Part shown: one piece after another, positions 34,501-43,942 of the stretch
Layout of the letters: every line of letters begins with the position of its first letter
Position numbering within the stretch: position 1 is the stretch's first letter
Assembly (NCBI GenBank): GCA_011369465.1
Contig: DRQG01000143.1
Span: 1-64,000 of the forward strand
DNA: 64,000 nucleotides
Source: Caldithrix abyssi
Lineage (GTDB): Bacteria; Calditrichota; Calditrichia; Calditrichales; Calditrichaceae
Direction: 5' to 3'
Translations under genes and position numbers: made by a program
Notes under the pieces: model-generated
What the model was told of the DNA's origin: nothing
The model's input: only the letters and a program-made list of their open reading frames with translations
Database searches by the model: none

Positions 34501-35205
34501 TTATTCATAAAGCCGCATTTCCACTTTTTCACAAATATAGATTTCTTCCGGCGTTACCTCGGCGCGGTAAGCCAATGCTTCTACACCGTGATTAACGGCC
34601 TGCCGCAAAGCCGTTCCGTATTTCGTATCGATATGATCGGCAGGTTTGAAAATATCGCCATCACTGCGCTGGATAATGAACAACATCACCGCGCGATGTC
34701 CCTGGCGCACCATATCTTCCAACTCACCCAAATGTTTGCGACCTCGTTCGGTTACCGCATCCGGGAAGTAATAATGCCCGTCCTCTTCCACCAGCGTAAC
34801 GTTTTTGATTTCCACATAGCATGGCGCGCCATTGCCGGATAAAAGCAAATCGATACGGCTGTTTTGGCCGTATCTTACTTCCGAACGAATTTCTTCATAA
34901 CCGGTCAGCTCATCGATTGTTCCGTTTTCAATCGCCTCCCGGGCAATACGGTTGGCCAGATGGGTGTTTATGCCGATCCAACACCGGCCGTTATGCACCA
35001 TTTCCCAGGTATAGCGCAGCTTGCGCTTGGGATTGTTGCTGTCCGACAGCATTACCCTCCAGCCCGGTTCTTTACAGGTTTTCATGCTTCCGGAATTGGG
35101 ACAATGGGCTGTGGTTATACAGCCGTCTTTCAGCCGCACATCAGCTAAAAAGCGTTTGTATCGTTTAATGAGCGTGCCTTCAATTAACGGTATTTTAAAC
35201 TTCAT
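34501..35205 (-). CDS. sfsA: SfsA family protein (sugar fermentation stimulation protein homologue)
   Basis: A 234-residue SfsA. Family blocks are present in order: R-Y-K-R-F-L-A-D-V, C-P-N-S-G-S-M, W-I-G-I-N-T-H-L-A-N-R, C-Y-V-E-I-K-N-V-T-L and F-P-D-A-V-T-E-R-G-R-K-H-L. The fold has a nuclease-like (PD-(D/E)XK) core and an OB-fold, and the E. coli protein was reported to bind DNA. The physiological role is unclear. Length is normal. Confidence 0.93.
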   Translation of the reverse strand: MKFKIPLIEGTLIKRYKRFLADVRLKDGCITTAHCPNSGSMKTCKEPGWRVMLSDSNNPKRKLRYTWEMVHNGRCWIGINTHLANRIAREAIENGTIDELTGYEEIRSEVRYGQNSRIDLLLSGNGAPCYVEIKNVTLVEEDGHYYFPDAVTERGRKHLGELEDMVRQGHRAVMLFIIQRSDGDIFKPADHIDTKYGTALRQAVNHGVEALAYRAEVTPEEIYICEKVEMRLYE

Positions 35206-35292
35206 GATGCATGTAAGGTAAACAAGTTTGTAAATAAATTCTAAAAATTTTACATTTGATTTAATTCAACTTTGCCCCGGGAAAAATTAATT

Positions 35293-36534
35293 ATGATGAA
35301 ACGTCTATATTATGCCGGAATTTCAGTACTTGTTCTTTGTCCATTCCTCTTCGCACAACAACAGCAGGCGCGCACCGGACTGGATAATATTTTAAAATAT
35401 CAGAGCATATTCAAAGGGAAACGGCTCGGTTTAATCACCAATCATACCGCCTACAACCGGGAAGGCAAGCATTTAATCGATGTAATGGCCGAATTACCGG
35501 ACGTACAGATAACGGCGCTTTTCGGGCCGGAACACGGCATACGGGGCAAAGAGGACGCCGGGCGGGCGATAGATTCCGGTGAGGATAGCACACTGCAAAT
35601 CCCTGTTTACAGTTTATACGGCAAAACGCGTAAACCCACAGCGGAGATGCTGCAAAAGGTGGATGTGCTGGTATTTGATATTCAGGATATCGGCGCCCGT
35701 TTTTATACCTATATCTGGACGATGGCTCTGGCTATGGAAGCCGCGGCAGAACATGGAAAAGAGTTTGTCATTTTGGATCGACCCAATCCCATTAATGGTC
35801 TGGCTGTAGAAGGGAATATTTTGGATACCACCTTCAGCTCCTTCGTCGGTTTATTTCCCATTCCGGTACGCCATGGGATGACCGTCGGTGAACTGGCGCG
35901 TCTGTTTAAAGAAGAAGGCTGGCTGAACACCGAGCGTACCTTAAAGCTGACCGTCATTCCCATGAGCGGCTGGCAGCGCTCCATGTGGTTTGATGAAACC
36001 GGCCTGCCTTTTATCAAACCTTCACCCAATATGCCCGACTTGCAAACAGCAACGGTATATCCGGGCATTTGTCTGTTGGAGGGAACCAATGTATCGGAAG
36101 GACGCGGTACGTTAACTCCCTTTATGCACTTTGGCGCCCCCTGGATAGATGCCGATTCTCTGGCTGTTTGGTTAAATGCTCTCAGCTTACCCGGCATTCG
36201 ATTTAAACCAACCGTTTTTACACCCAGGTCCATTTCCGGTATGAGCACCTATCCGAAATATGAAAACGAAATCTGTAACGGCGTAAAAATAGTACTCACC
36301 GATCGCGATAAACTGCAACCGTATTGGACCGGCATCCGTATTATAGAAACCATTTATCAACATTATCCACAGCTTTTGAAATGGCGGAAAAAGCATTTTG
36401 ACCGTTTGTGCGGCACAAAGGCCATTCGCAATGCGATTTTGCAAAGAAAGGATTTACAGGCGCTTCGCCGCCGGTGGAGTGTGCAATTAGACCGTTTTAA
36501 ACAAACCAGAGAGGCCTGTCTTCTTTATCGTTAA
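35293..36534 (+). CDS. DUF1343 protein, exo-beta-N-acetylmuramidase NamZ family
   Basis: A 413-residue secreted protein with a signal peptide (about 1-21, ending L-F-A-Q). The DUF1343 core shows G-K-R-L-G-L-I-T-N-H-T-A, F-G-P-E-H-G-I-R-G, F-D-I-Q-D-I-G-A-R-F-Y-T-Y, L-D-R-P-N-P-I-N-G and S-P-N-M-P. The family founder NamZ of Bacillus removes terminal MurNAc from peptidoglycan fragments, so cell-wall recycling is likely. The ATG at 35293 is preferred over TTG 35272 because it directly precedes the signal peptide. No amiE or murQ genes are adjacent. Confidence 0.88.
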   Translation: MMKRLYYAGISVLVLCPFLFAQQQQARTGLDNILKYQSIFKGKRLGLITNHTAYNREGKHLIDVMAELPDVQITALFGPEHGIRGKEDAGRAIDSGEDSTLQIPVYSLYGKTRKPTAEMLQKVDVLVFDIQDIGARFYTYIWTMALAMEAAAEHGKEFVILDRPNPINGLAVEGNILDTTFSSFVGLFPIPVRHGMTVGELARLFKEEGWLNTERTLKLTVIPMSGWQRSMWFDETGLPFIKPSPNMPDLQTATVYPGICLLEGTNVSEGRGTLTPFMHFGAPWIDADSLAVWLNALSLPGIRFKPTVFTPRSISGMSTYPKYENEICNGVKIVLTDRDKLQPYWTGIRIIETIYQHYPQLLKWRKKHFDRLCGTKAIRNAILQRKDLQALRRRWSVQLDRFKQTREACLLYR

Positions 36535-36631
36535 TATATATGTCTTAAATTGTTTTTCCTTGTATTCTTGTCGGCCTGTCAATAAATTGCATGAAACTGT
36601 ATGGATGTAATACGCAATAAGAAAAATTCTT

Positions 36632-37405
36632 ATGAAAAATAATATCCGTAGAGAATGTACAACACCCCCATATCTGGCTATCTTCCATAATTTTCTAAGA
36701 ATAAATAAAACCTTTGCGATGGTTTTTTTAAGCTGTCTTTTTATACTTTCCTGCGGAAGCAGTGAAACCGTTTCTTCTTCCAAAAACAAGCAGGAAGAAT
36801 CCGATTATTTTGACAATCTGGAAGAACGATGGAATAAAAACTGGCAAAAGGGAGCCGCCCGGGTAAGCCGGACAATGAATGAAATGCGTCAGGTGATGAG
36901 CGGCGAAAATAAAACCGAACCTGTGAATCCTCAAGAATTAGCACAAGTCCTGCCAGATTTTTTTTCCGGGTTGAAACCGGTTAATCGTGAGGCTCAAAAA
37001 ACAGAACTTTGGGGCATAAAAATATCCGAAGCGGTTAAGGAATTTCAGTCCGGCTCTTCGCACTGGACCATCCGGTTATCGGTAACCGATCTGGGAAGCC
37101 TGGCCGGTATGAGTTCATTAATACGGAAAGATTGGATAAAAAACGATGTAAACATCCGTACAGAAGAAGGGTATCAAAAAACGATTATATATAAAAGCTA
37201 TCGAGCGCTGGAATCGTTTAACCGTTCAAAAAATTTACTTAGATATGAAGTCATTATCAATGACCGTTTTTTAGTGGAAGTACAGGGAGCCGGCACCTAT
37301 CCTCATAAGATTCGGGAAGCACTGGAACAGATAAAGTGGGATCGTTTGCGTCTTCTGTACACCGAAAATTCGCCGTCATCCAACGACGGAACAGTACATC
37401 CGTAA
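36632..37405 (+). CDS. Hypothetical lipoprotein
   Basis: A 257-residue protein of unknown family. A hydrophobic stretch ending F-I-L-S-C-G-S-S gives a lipobox with Cys at about 41. The mature part has a charged helix (E-E-R-W-N-K-N-W-Q-K) and a mixed region with W-T-I-R-L-S-V-T-D-L-G-S-L-A-G-M and V-E-V-Q-G-A-G. An internal ATG at 36719 would place the signal peptide at the N-terminus, and either start is possible. It ends 2 bases before the convergent symporter stop. Confidence 0.7.
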   Translation: MKNNIRRECTTPPYLAIFHNFLRINKTFAMVFLSCLFILSCGSSETVSSSKNKQEESDYFDNLEERWNKNWQKGAARVSRTMNEMRQVMSGENKTEPVNPQELAQVLPDFFSGLKPVNREAQKTELWGIKISEAVKEFQSGSSHWTIRLSVTDLGSLAGMSSLIRKDWIKNDVNIRTEEGYQKTIIYKSYRALESFNRSKNLLRYEVIINDRFLVEVQGAGTYPHKIREALEQIKWDRLRLLYTENSPSSNDGTVHP

Positions 37406-37407
37406 CG

Positions 37408-38880
37408 TTAGTCGTTTTCGGTGCTCAGCATCCCGATAAAAAACCCGGCCGCAGAAAACAAAAACCCCCAGATGATATATCCTAAACCTGTGTTACTAAA
37501 TATTTCCGGTTCATAACCGCTTATCCATCCTTTGGTTTCCAGAAAATAAAAGATGAGCGTAGCCGAAAGCCCCAGAACAACGGCCAGTTTAATTTGTAAT
37601 CGTTTTGTACCGGGAATGAAGCTGGCAATTACCGGAATGAAAATCGTTGTGGTTAATATACCGGATGAGAGATAAAAAATATCCCATAAACTATCCGTGA
37701 ATACAGCGTACACGAAGGAGACAAACACCGCGCCAACCGAAGAAAGGCGGGCCAGTCTGTTCAACTTTGGTGCATCCCACTTCTTTTTTAGAAAAGGTTC
37801 CAGTAAATCATGGGAAAAAGACAGGGCCACAATATTGGCGCAGGTATCAATCGTTGACATTGCCGCTGCGATTAATCCCACCGAAAGAAAGATGTTTAAC
37901 CACAACGGAGCATAGTTTTGCATAATGTTGGTAAAAATTAAGGTACCGTCCTCCAGGTCGGGCGGAACATTTCCGTTCAGCGGAGGAAAAAGTACCAGCG
38001 CGCTCAATCCGATCATAAGCGGTAGCAGCCCCACAAAAAGGAATGAGTTAAATCCGGCTAACAAAATACCTTTGCGGGCAGCTTTATTCGAGCGGGCGGC
38101 CTGAATGCGGATCCAGACATCCGTTTCTATAAGCCAGCCGGGAAGGTAAGCAAATAAAGTGATGAGAATAAGCCCAATGCCCGGGGACAGCCATGAGCTG
38201 TTGGTTTGTGATCTGGGAGGGCTCGGAATGTTCCAGTTCATTATCTTTTCAGCGGAGGCATTAAAACCGAGTACGGCGATCACGGTAATAAACACCGCCA
38301 CCAATGCAAATTGAATTTTATCTGTAGAAACAACCGCAGAAAATCCGCCGCTGTAAGAATACACGGCGACTACCAGAGAAATCAGAAACAATGTCCAGTA
38401 ATGGGAAACCCCCAAAAGCGGTGCAATTATTTTTCCGGCGGCGTATATTTCTGCGCCTGTCCAGGTAATAAAGACAATAATCAGAGCAGGGGCCAGATAC
38501 CAACGGGCCGAATGACCAAATCTTTTCTCCAGTAATTGTGGTTGAGAAAAGGCTTTAAATTGCCGGAACATCGGTGTAAAAATATAAAATCCGGCCATGG
38601 TCATCAGCCAGGGAATGATCAATAACCAGGCTCCCCCCAGGCCATACCAATAAAAAAGCTGTACACCGTACACCCCGGACCAACTTATGGACATCATACT
38701 GGCCGAAATGGACAAGCCGATAGACCACCCCGTCAGTTTGCTCCCCGCTTCCCAGTATTCGCTGTTATCGTTTTGCCGGCCCTGTTTTTTTTCCTTTGCC
38801 CATACATATAAGCCGATAGCTATAACCGTAATGCTATACGCAATAAACCCAAGCCAATAATAAACAGCTGCGGAGAACAT
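37408..38880 (-). CDS. Sodium:solute symporter (SSS family)
   Basis: A 490-residue membrane protein with about 13 predicted helices. SSS family features are E-Y-W-E-A-G-S-K-L-T-G-W-S near the first helix, S-A-S-M-M-S-I-S-W-S-G-V-Y-G and Y-S-Y-S-G-G-F-S-A-V-V-S-T-D (the family signature with the sodium site), and A-A-A-M-S-T-I-D-T-C-A-N. It imports a solute with sodium; the substrate cannot be read from sequence. It stands alone on the minus strand. Confidence 0.9.
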   Translation of the reverse strand: MFSAAVYYWLGFIAYSITVIAIGLYVWAKEKKQGRQNDNSEYWEAGSKLTGWSIGLSISASMMSISWSGVYGVQLFYWYGLGGAWLLIIPWLMTMAGFYIFTPMFRQFKAFSQPQLLEKRFGHSARWYLAPALIIVFITWTGAEIYAAGKIIAPLLGVSHYWTLFLISLVVAVYSYSGGFSAVVSTDKIQFALVAVFITVIAVLGFNASAEKIMNWNIPSPPRSQTNSSWLSPGIGLILITLFAYLPGWLIETDVWIRIQAARSNKAARKGILLAGFNSFLFVGLLPLMIGLSALVLFPPLNGNVPPDLEDGTLIFTNIMQNYAPLWLNIFLSVGLIAAAMSTIDTCANIVALSFSHDLLEPFLKKKWDAPKLNRLARLSSVGAVFVSFVYAVFTDSLWDIFYLSSGILTTTIFIPVIASFIPGTKRLQIKLAVVLGLSATLIFYFLETKGWISGYEPEIFSNTGLGYIIWGFLFSAAGFFIGMLSTEND

Positions 38881-38994
38881 ATTTAACCCCGTAAAAAAAA
38901 CGTTTATCAGAGATTGTTAATTTAGGAGGGAGTTTACTGCTTTTAATAAAATAATGCGAGAAAATTTTCTTTGATTACAATCATTATATGATAA

Positions 38995-39029
38995 AAAAGG
39001 GGAACAACTTTCTTCGTTGTTCCCCTTTT
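38995..39029 (-). terminator. Intrinsic terminator of the EF-hand gene
   Basis: AAAAGGGGAACAAC (38995-39008) pairs with GTTGTTCCCCTTTT (39016-39029) around a 7-base loop. On the minus strand a T-run follows. It lies 25 bases after the stop of the EF-hand gene. Confidence 0.85.
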
Positions 39030-39054
39030 ACAGTGTTACTATCTTATGAAATGA

Positions 39055-39738
39055 CTATTTATCCGCGCCACATTTTCCCTGGCCGCATTTCATTTCTTTT
39101 TTCTTTGCTGCTTTTTTTTCTCCACCGCATTTTCCCTCGGCCTTTTTAGCGGCTTTGCCTTCACCACATTTGCCTCCACCGCATTTGCCGGATTCCATCA
39201 TAGACTTATGAAACGCTGACAATTCGCTTTTGTCAATCGAGCCGTCTTTGTTGGTATCAATTTTACCAAACATCATTTCATGGCCTTTAACAAATTCATC
39301 TTTGGTAACAAATTCATCACCATCTTTGTTGAACTTGTCGAACATTTTGCATTCGCTGCTTTTCAATTTGCCGTCATTGTCTTTATCTTTGCTGGCATAT
39401 TTTTCAGCGGCATGGGCAGCAAACTCTTCTTTGGATACTTTACCGTCTTTGTTGGCATCCATAGCCTTGAACATATCCCCTTTGGCAGCCATGGCTTTAT
39501 CGCCACCGCACTTACTTTCACCACATTTGCCTTCGCCGCATTTGGCAGCAGCTTTCTTAACATCTTTTGTTTTATCACCGGCACATTTCAGATTCATGCC
39601 TGCATCAGCCTGATTAGAGTAAACGGACGGAATCGCGTCATTTACTTTGGCTGTAACCTGATTGGGTATCTGGAAAAAGATAAGACCCGCAATGGCAGCA
39701 ACTACAAAAGCCACTTTTGTGATTGATTTGATACTCAT
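39055..39738 (-). CDS. Exported EF-hand protein with GKCG-type Cys repeats (bufferin/HvfA-like motifs)
   Basis: A 227-residue protein. A signal or anchor segment (about 8-30) is followed by a Cys-rich block (K-C-G-E-G-K-C-G-E-S-K-C-G-G). EF-hand loops follow: D-A-N-K-D-G-K-V-S-K-E-E, D-K-D-N-D-G-K-L-K-S-S-E, an irregular F-N-K-D-G-D-E-F-V-T-K-D-E and D-T-N-K-D-G-S-I-D-K-S-E. The C-terminal 45 residues carry more G-K-C-G units, including E-G-K-C-G. E-G-K-C-G repeats mark HvfA-type bufferins, exported RiPP metallophores modified by the DUF692 enzyme HvfB. No DUF692 or HvfC gene is in the window, so modification is open. The calcium or metal role is inferred. The ATG follows AGGAGG. Confidence 0.8.
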   Translation of the reverse strand: MSIKSITKVAFVVAAIAGLIFFQIPNQVTAKVNDAIPSVYSNQADAGMNLKCAGDKTKDVKKAAAKCGEGKCGESKCGGDKAMAAKGDMFKAMDANKDGKVSKEEFAAHAAEKYASKDKDNDGKLKSSECKMFDKFNKDGDEFVTKDEFVKGHEMMFGKIDTNKDGSIDKSELSAFHKSMMESGKCGGGKCGEGKAAKKAEGKCGGEKKAAKKKEMKCGQGKCGADK

Positions 39739-39946
39739 ACTGTAACCTCCTGGGTTTTGATTGAGTTGATTTACGTATAACCTTTAGTTAGTTTTTAGTT
39801 TAAATGTAAAACATTACTATTTATATCTTTACAATATGAATGTCTCAACGGATGAATCAAACAATTTATTCCCGATTTTTTGTATTGGACGAAAATCATA
39901 CCCACAAATTATCACCAAATGATCACGAAACAATCATTTTTCAAAA

Positions 39947-40759
39947 ATGAAAGTACAACTTAACCGTTTTATAATATTATTATTTCTACTCGTTGTTGTA
40001 GGATGCGATCCATCTGCAAAGGATTCCGACGAGTCAAAAGAAGTTACTTTGCGCTATAAAAAGGCCTTACAGGAAGTTAAGATTGTTCATAGCAGCCTTA
40101 ATGCGTATATCCCGTTTAGCGGCTATTTAAGAGCCGGGCAGAAAACAGACATTCAGGTTAAACAAAGATCGAAACTTATCGCTCTTCTTGTAGATAACGG
40201 AAGCTCTGTGGAAAAGGGGGATCTCATCGCCGGTCTGATGCCACTCTCGCAGGGTGATGATTTTACTCCACAAGAGATTTATGCGCCCTTCGCCGGTGAG
40301 GTATCCGGGATAGGATTTAAAATTGGGTCCGTACTTTCTGCCGGTGAAATTCTTATGACCATTAAGAACCTGAAATCACTGATGTGTACTGTTTCTCTTA
40401 CGCCGTATCAAACATCTCTGGTAAAAAAACATAATAAAGTTTTACTGAATATCCATGGTAAAAATCTTACGACAGACATTGATTTCCTGGATCGAAAAAA
40501 TAATATGCTCAAGATTGTTATTCCCAATTCGGAAGGGTTATTCAGTGAACAAGATTATATAGAAGGGAAGATTTTTTGCGGTTTGGTGGAAGGGACTTAT
40601 CTGCCTAAAAAATATGCTCAACACGATCCTTTACGTGTGTATCTGGAAGAAGGCATTGAATTAGATATATCTTTTCCTGCCGTTACAGATGACCTTGCTC
40701 TCATTTATCCGCCCATACCCGATCAAAACAAAATATGGATTGTTTCGAAGACCCATTGA
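39947..40759 (+). CDS. Orphan HlyD/RND-adaptor-like lipoprotein
   Basis: A 270-residue lipoprotein with lipobox V-V-G-C (Cys20). The mature part resembles the core of RND periplasmic adaptors: a barrel-sandwich (lipoyl-like) segment with Y-I-P-F-S-G-Y-L-R-A-G, L-L-V-D-N-G-S-S-V-E-K-G-D-L-I-A and I-Y-A-P-F-A-G-E-V-S-G-I. The alpha-helical hairpin between lipoyl halves is almost absent, and no RND pump or outer-membrane channel gene is adjacent. It is probably a reduced adaptor acting with a pump encoded elsewhere, or another binding protein. Confidence 0.65.
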   Translation: MKVQLNRFIILLFLLVVVGCDPSAKDSDESKEVTLRYKKALQEVKIVHSSLNAYIPFSGYLRAGQKTDIQVKQRSKLIALLVDNGSSVEKGDLIAGLMPLSQGDDFTPQEIYAPFAGEVSGIGFKIGSVLSAGEILMTIKNLKSLMCTVSLTPYQTSLVKKHNKVLLNIHGKNLTTDIDFLDRKNNMLKIVIPNSEGLFSEQDYIEGKIFCGLVEGTYLPKKYAQHDPLRVYLEEGIELDISFPAVTDDLALIYPPIPDQNKIWIVSKTH

Positions 40760-40796
40760 AAATCCATTTATTATATCATCCGTATTGAATAACAGA

Positions 40797-41015
40797 TCAG
40801 TGTACTACAATGTCATCATTAAAAACGAATGCCGTTTTCCCGGAGTGCTGAAGTTTTGATTTTAACTGCAGCATTTGCTGCGATATTAAAATTATTTCCT
40901 CTAAAAAGGATTGATCATAATCGGATTCGAAACGGGCATTCTGCAAAATCAAAATCCGGAGACGTTCACTCAAACGTTCCAACTGTGTTTCCATTATTTT
41001 CTTATTCATGACCAT
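40797..41015 (-). CDS. Small coiled-coil hypothetical protein
   Basis: A 72-residue protein made of two helices (L-E-R-L-S-E-R-L-R-I-L-I and E-E-I-I-L-I-S-Q-Q-M-L-Q-L-K-S-K-L). The two-helix layout with a S-Q-x-x-L-x-L end recalls Spo0E-like phosphatases, but the S-Q-E-L-D motif is not met, so that is only a guess. A GGGG run lies before the ATG. No conserved neighbour. It may be a real small gene or chance. Confidence 0.4.
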   Translation of the reverse strand: MVMNKKIMETQLERLSERLRILILQNARFESDYDQSFLEEIILISQQMLQLKSKLQHSGKTAFVFNDDIVVH

Positions 41016-41214
41016 GCCCCTTTTTATATACTATACTTTTATAGTCGATGTAAGTTCTCTATCCTTAAAAAGATGAACGGCAAACAGCTGAAACTGGTCA
41101 ATTATATAAAATGAAGTAATGCGCCGCAGTTGCATTATTTCTGGTATTCGGTTAATTTGTTTTACAGGCTTTGATTGGCTTTGTACTATATAAAACATAA
41201 AACGGAGGTATGGC

Positions 41215-41865
41215 GTGAAGTATTTTGCTGTCTTTCTTTTACTCGTTTTTGTTTCATGCCGCGACCGGGATCTGGCAAACGAAAACGAAACTCTGCGCAA
41301 ACAAATAAAGGAATTAAAAAAAATGGTACAACAGGCACAAAAAGATCAGGACAAATTTCGTTTCCTGGCCGATCAGATGAAAGGAATTAAGGCGACGATT
41401 GTTACAAATTATGGAAACATTGATCTGGAATTTTTCCCGGAAAAGGCGCCGCTGCATTGTTTCAACTTCATAACCAGGGCTGAGAGCGGATTTTATGACG
41501 GAACACAATTCCATCGTGTTATCCCTAATTTTATGATCCAGGGAGGCGACCCGAATACCCGTACAGATGACATTGCTTCTTATGGGATAGGCGGTCCGAT
41601 CGTTCATATCCCGCACGAGTTTAATGATATCAGCCACGGACCGGGGATTTTATCTATGGCCCGAACTTCAAACATCAACGATGGCGCCGGTTCGCAATTT
41701 TTTATCATGCACGGCAGTTCCCCACAACTGGACGGGCAATATACGGTATTCGGCAGGGTAACCAACGGACTGGAGGTTGTCGACAAAATTGCCACTACCC
41801 AGCGCACCGAAAATGACCGGCCGGTAAAACCGGTACGCATTCAGACCATTAAAGTTTTTCGCTGA
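41215..41865 (+). CDS. Cyclophilin-type peptidyl-prolyl isomerase lipoprotein
   Basis: A 216-residue protein from a GTG behind ACGGAGG. A lipoprotein signal with V-S-C (Cys15) and a short coiled coil (about 22-55, L-R-K-Q-I-K-E-L-K-K-M) precede the cyclophilin domain. Catalytic and binding segments are F-H-R-V-I-P-N-F-M-I-Q-G-G-D-P, M-A-R-T-S, G-S-Q-F-F-I and V-F-G-R-V. It should speed proline isomerisation in proteins of the periplasm or outer membrane. Confidence 0.93.
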   Translation: MKYFAVFLLLVFVSCRDRDLANENETLRKQIKELKKMVQQAQKDQDKFRFLADQMKGIKATIVTNYGNIDLEFFPEKAPLHCFNFITRAESGFYDGTQFHRVIPNFMIQGGDPNTRTDDIASYGIGGPIVHIPHEFNDISHGPGILSMARTSNINDGAGSQFFIMHGSSPQLDGQYTVFGRVTNGLEVVDKIATTQRTENDRPVKPVRIQTIKVFR

Positions 41866-42032
41866 ATTGATTCAAATCATAATGTTGACATTTTTTATTA
41901 ATCCCGGTAGATATTTAACAAATTTATATATATATTTACAGCCCGCGACGGAAGCCAATCAGCATCTGTTTGCTTAACTAACCACCACGGAGGGTGAACA
42001 TGGTTATGTAATATGGGATATTTACTCAAAAT

Positions 42033-43904
42033 ATGCGCCTTCTGTGGATTAATTTTGTCCTCTTTTTAGCCTTTGGTCAATTCATTTTTGCCACAGGCAA
42101 TACGTTTGATTCCGGTCGTGGCCAGGCGCCTGATTCATCGGCAAACTTTAGTCTGCCGCTGCCCCATCTTAAGGCACCCTCTGATAATGCTTTTGATGTA
42201 ACTACAAAACCGCTGTTTGTCTGGGAAAGTGATAACAGCAGCGATAATTACCGCTTTCAGCTTTCCGCAGACAGCCTTTTCGGCAATCCACTCATTAATG
42301 ATACTACTCATTTGAATCTTTTTATGTCGCCCATAAAGCTTGAACACTATACAACCTATTATTGGCGCATACGGGCAGAGAAGGCCAATGTGCACGGCCC
42401 ATGGACGGAAATTCGGCGTCTTACTACTTTGCGGGCCGGTCCGACTTTGTTAAATCCGGTAAACAATAAAACAGGTATCCCTATTAACAGCAGCTTAAAA
42501 TGGCAAAACCTGGAATCTGCGGAAAAGTACCAGATTCATGTATTCGATAACCCTGAATTTTCACAACCATTATACGATGTTGTTGTCAACGAGCCGTTCG
42601 CAGCGCGGCTGCCACTGGAAATTGCCCGAAGATACTACTGGCGCGTGAGAGCCTATATTGACGGTTCATGGAGCGATTGGTCAAATACGGGTACATTTAC
42701 TACAGAAGAGCCGGAAGAAGGTTGGTTTTTGGTGCCGGACATGCAGAAACCACCCTTAAAAAAAGTCTTCTTTAACGACTCCAAAATAGGATGGGCTATT
42801 ACGCCGCAGGGCGGTGTTTGCCATACGGAGGATGGCGGAATAAGCTGGACCATACAGTTTTACGATTCGCTGCGGGTTTTCAATGATTTATATTTTGTTT
42901 CTGACTCGAACGGCTGGGTTATTGGTGAAGAAGGCATTATACTGAAAACCGAAAATGGAGGCAGAGACTGGAAACGGCAGAACAGCAAAACACCCAATAG
43001 TTTAAGTGCTCTCTGTTTTTCCGATGCACGAAACGGTTGGGCGGTTGGGCGGTACGGCACCATTCTTTTAACCAAAGACGGCGGCCGGAATTGGCAGGCA
43101 TTGCCCCCTCTTCGTGATTACAATTACACGGCCGTTTCATTTTGCTGCAATGATACCGGCTGGATTGCCGGATACTATATAAATAACAACTTCAATGACC
43201 CGGTTTTGCTCAAAACAACGGATGGCGGCCAAACCTGGATCAGTACTCAACCGGACCAACTCACAACTATTCGCGACATCCTGTTTGTGGAGTCATCCCA
43301 CGGCTGGATGACTGCGGACAACGGTTTGCTGCTGTACAGCAATGACGGTGGAACAAGCTGGAACGAACAACTTCACAAATCCGGTTTAAATTTATCCTCT
43401 TTGTGGTTTTCGGATCCGATAAGCGGTTATGTGGTTGGTTCTGAAGGAACGATATTTCGTACATCGGATGGCGGAATAAGCTGGGAAAAGGAAGAATCCG
43501 GGACAACCGAAAATCTGATCACCCTTCAATTTGTTCGGGGAGGGCCCGGCTGGGCGGTTACGGAAAGCGGGCGCCTGCTGAAAACCAATACCGGAATATC
43601 ACCTACACTAATTCAGAAAACTCCTGTTACCGCTGTTACACAGGATTTTATCCTATTTCAAAATTATCCCAATCCGTTTAATCCGACAACAGCAATCCGC
43701 TATCAGCTTTCGGCTGTTAGTGATGTGGAACTAACGGTGTATAATATACTGGGACAAAACATACAAACTCTGGTCAAGGAAAGACAGAACCCCGGGAAGT
43801 ATCAATTGCAATGGAAAGCGGATAACTATCCGAGCGGTGTATATTTTTACCGTTTAACGGTAAATGGTTCCAGCCGTATGCGCAAAATGATGCTTTTGAA
43901 GTAG
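42033..43904 (+). CDS. T9SS-secreted protein with Fn3-like and Ycf48-like repeats
   Basis: A 623-residue secreted protein. The signal peptide is at 1-20. Two Fn3-like domains (about 45-225) have Y-Y-W-R-I-R-A and Y-Y-W-R-V-R-A. A propeller of BNR/Ycf48-like repeats spans about 245-525, with repeated G-W-x-x-G-x-x-G-T-I-L-x-T-x-D-G-G-x-x-W. The last 85 residues are a type A T9SS sorting domain: N-Y-P-N-P-F-N-P-T-T-A-I-R-Y, Y-N-I-L-G-Q and S-G-V-Y-F-Y-R-L. The tail is cut off during export and surface attachment. The binding target is unknown. Confidence 0.9.
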   Translation: MRLLWINFVLFLAFGQFIFATGNTFDSGRGQAPDSSANFSLPLPHLKAPSDNAFDVTTKPLFVWESDNSSDNYRFQLSADSLFGNPLINDTTHLNLFMSPIKLEHYTTYYWRIRAEKANVHGPWTEIRRLTTLRAGPTLLNPVNNKTGIPINSSLKWQNLESAEKYQIHVFDNPEFSQPLYDVVVNEPFAARLPLEIARRYYWRVRAYIDGSWSDWSNTGTFTTEEPEEGWFLVPDMQKPPLKKVFFNDSKIGWAITPQGGVCHTEDGGISWTIQFYDSLRVFNDLYFVSDSNGWVIGEEGIILKTENGGRDWKRQNSKTPNSLSALCFSDARNGWAVGRYGTILLTKDGGRNWQALPPLRDYNYTAVSFCCNDTGWIAGYYINNNFNDPVLLKTTDGGQTWISTQPDQLTTIRDILFVESSHGWMTADNGLLLYSNDGGTSWNEQLHKSGLNLSSLWFSDPISGYVVGSEGTIFRTSDGGISWEKEESGTTENLITLQFVRGGPGWAVTESGRLLKTNTGISPTLIQKTPVTAVTQDFILFQNYPNPFNPTTAIRYQLSAVSDVELTVYNILGQNIQTLVKERQNPGKYQLQWKADNYPSGVYFYRLTVNGSSRMRKMMLLK

Positions 43905-43942
43905 ACGGTTGCTTTGCACGGGTAAGGAAAGTCATTATCTTA

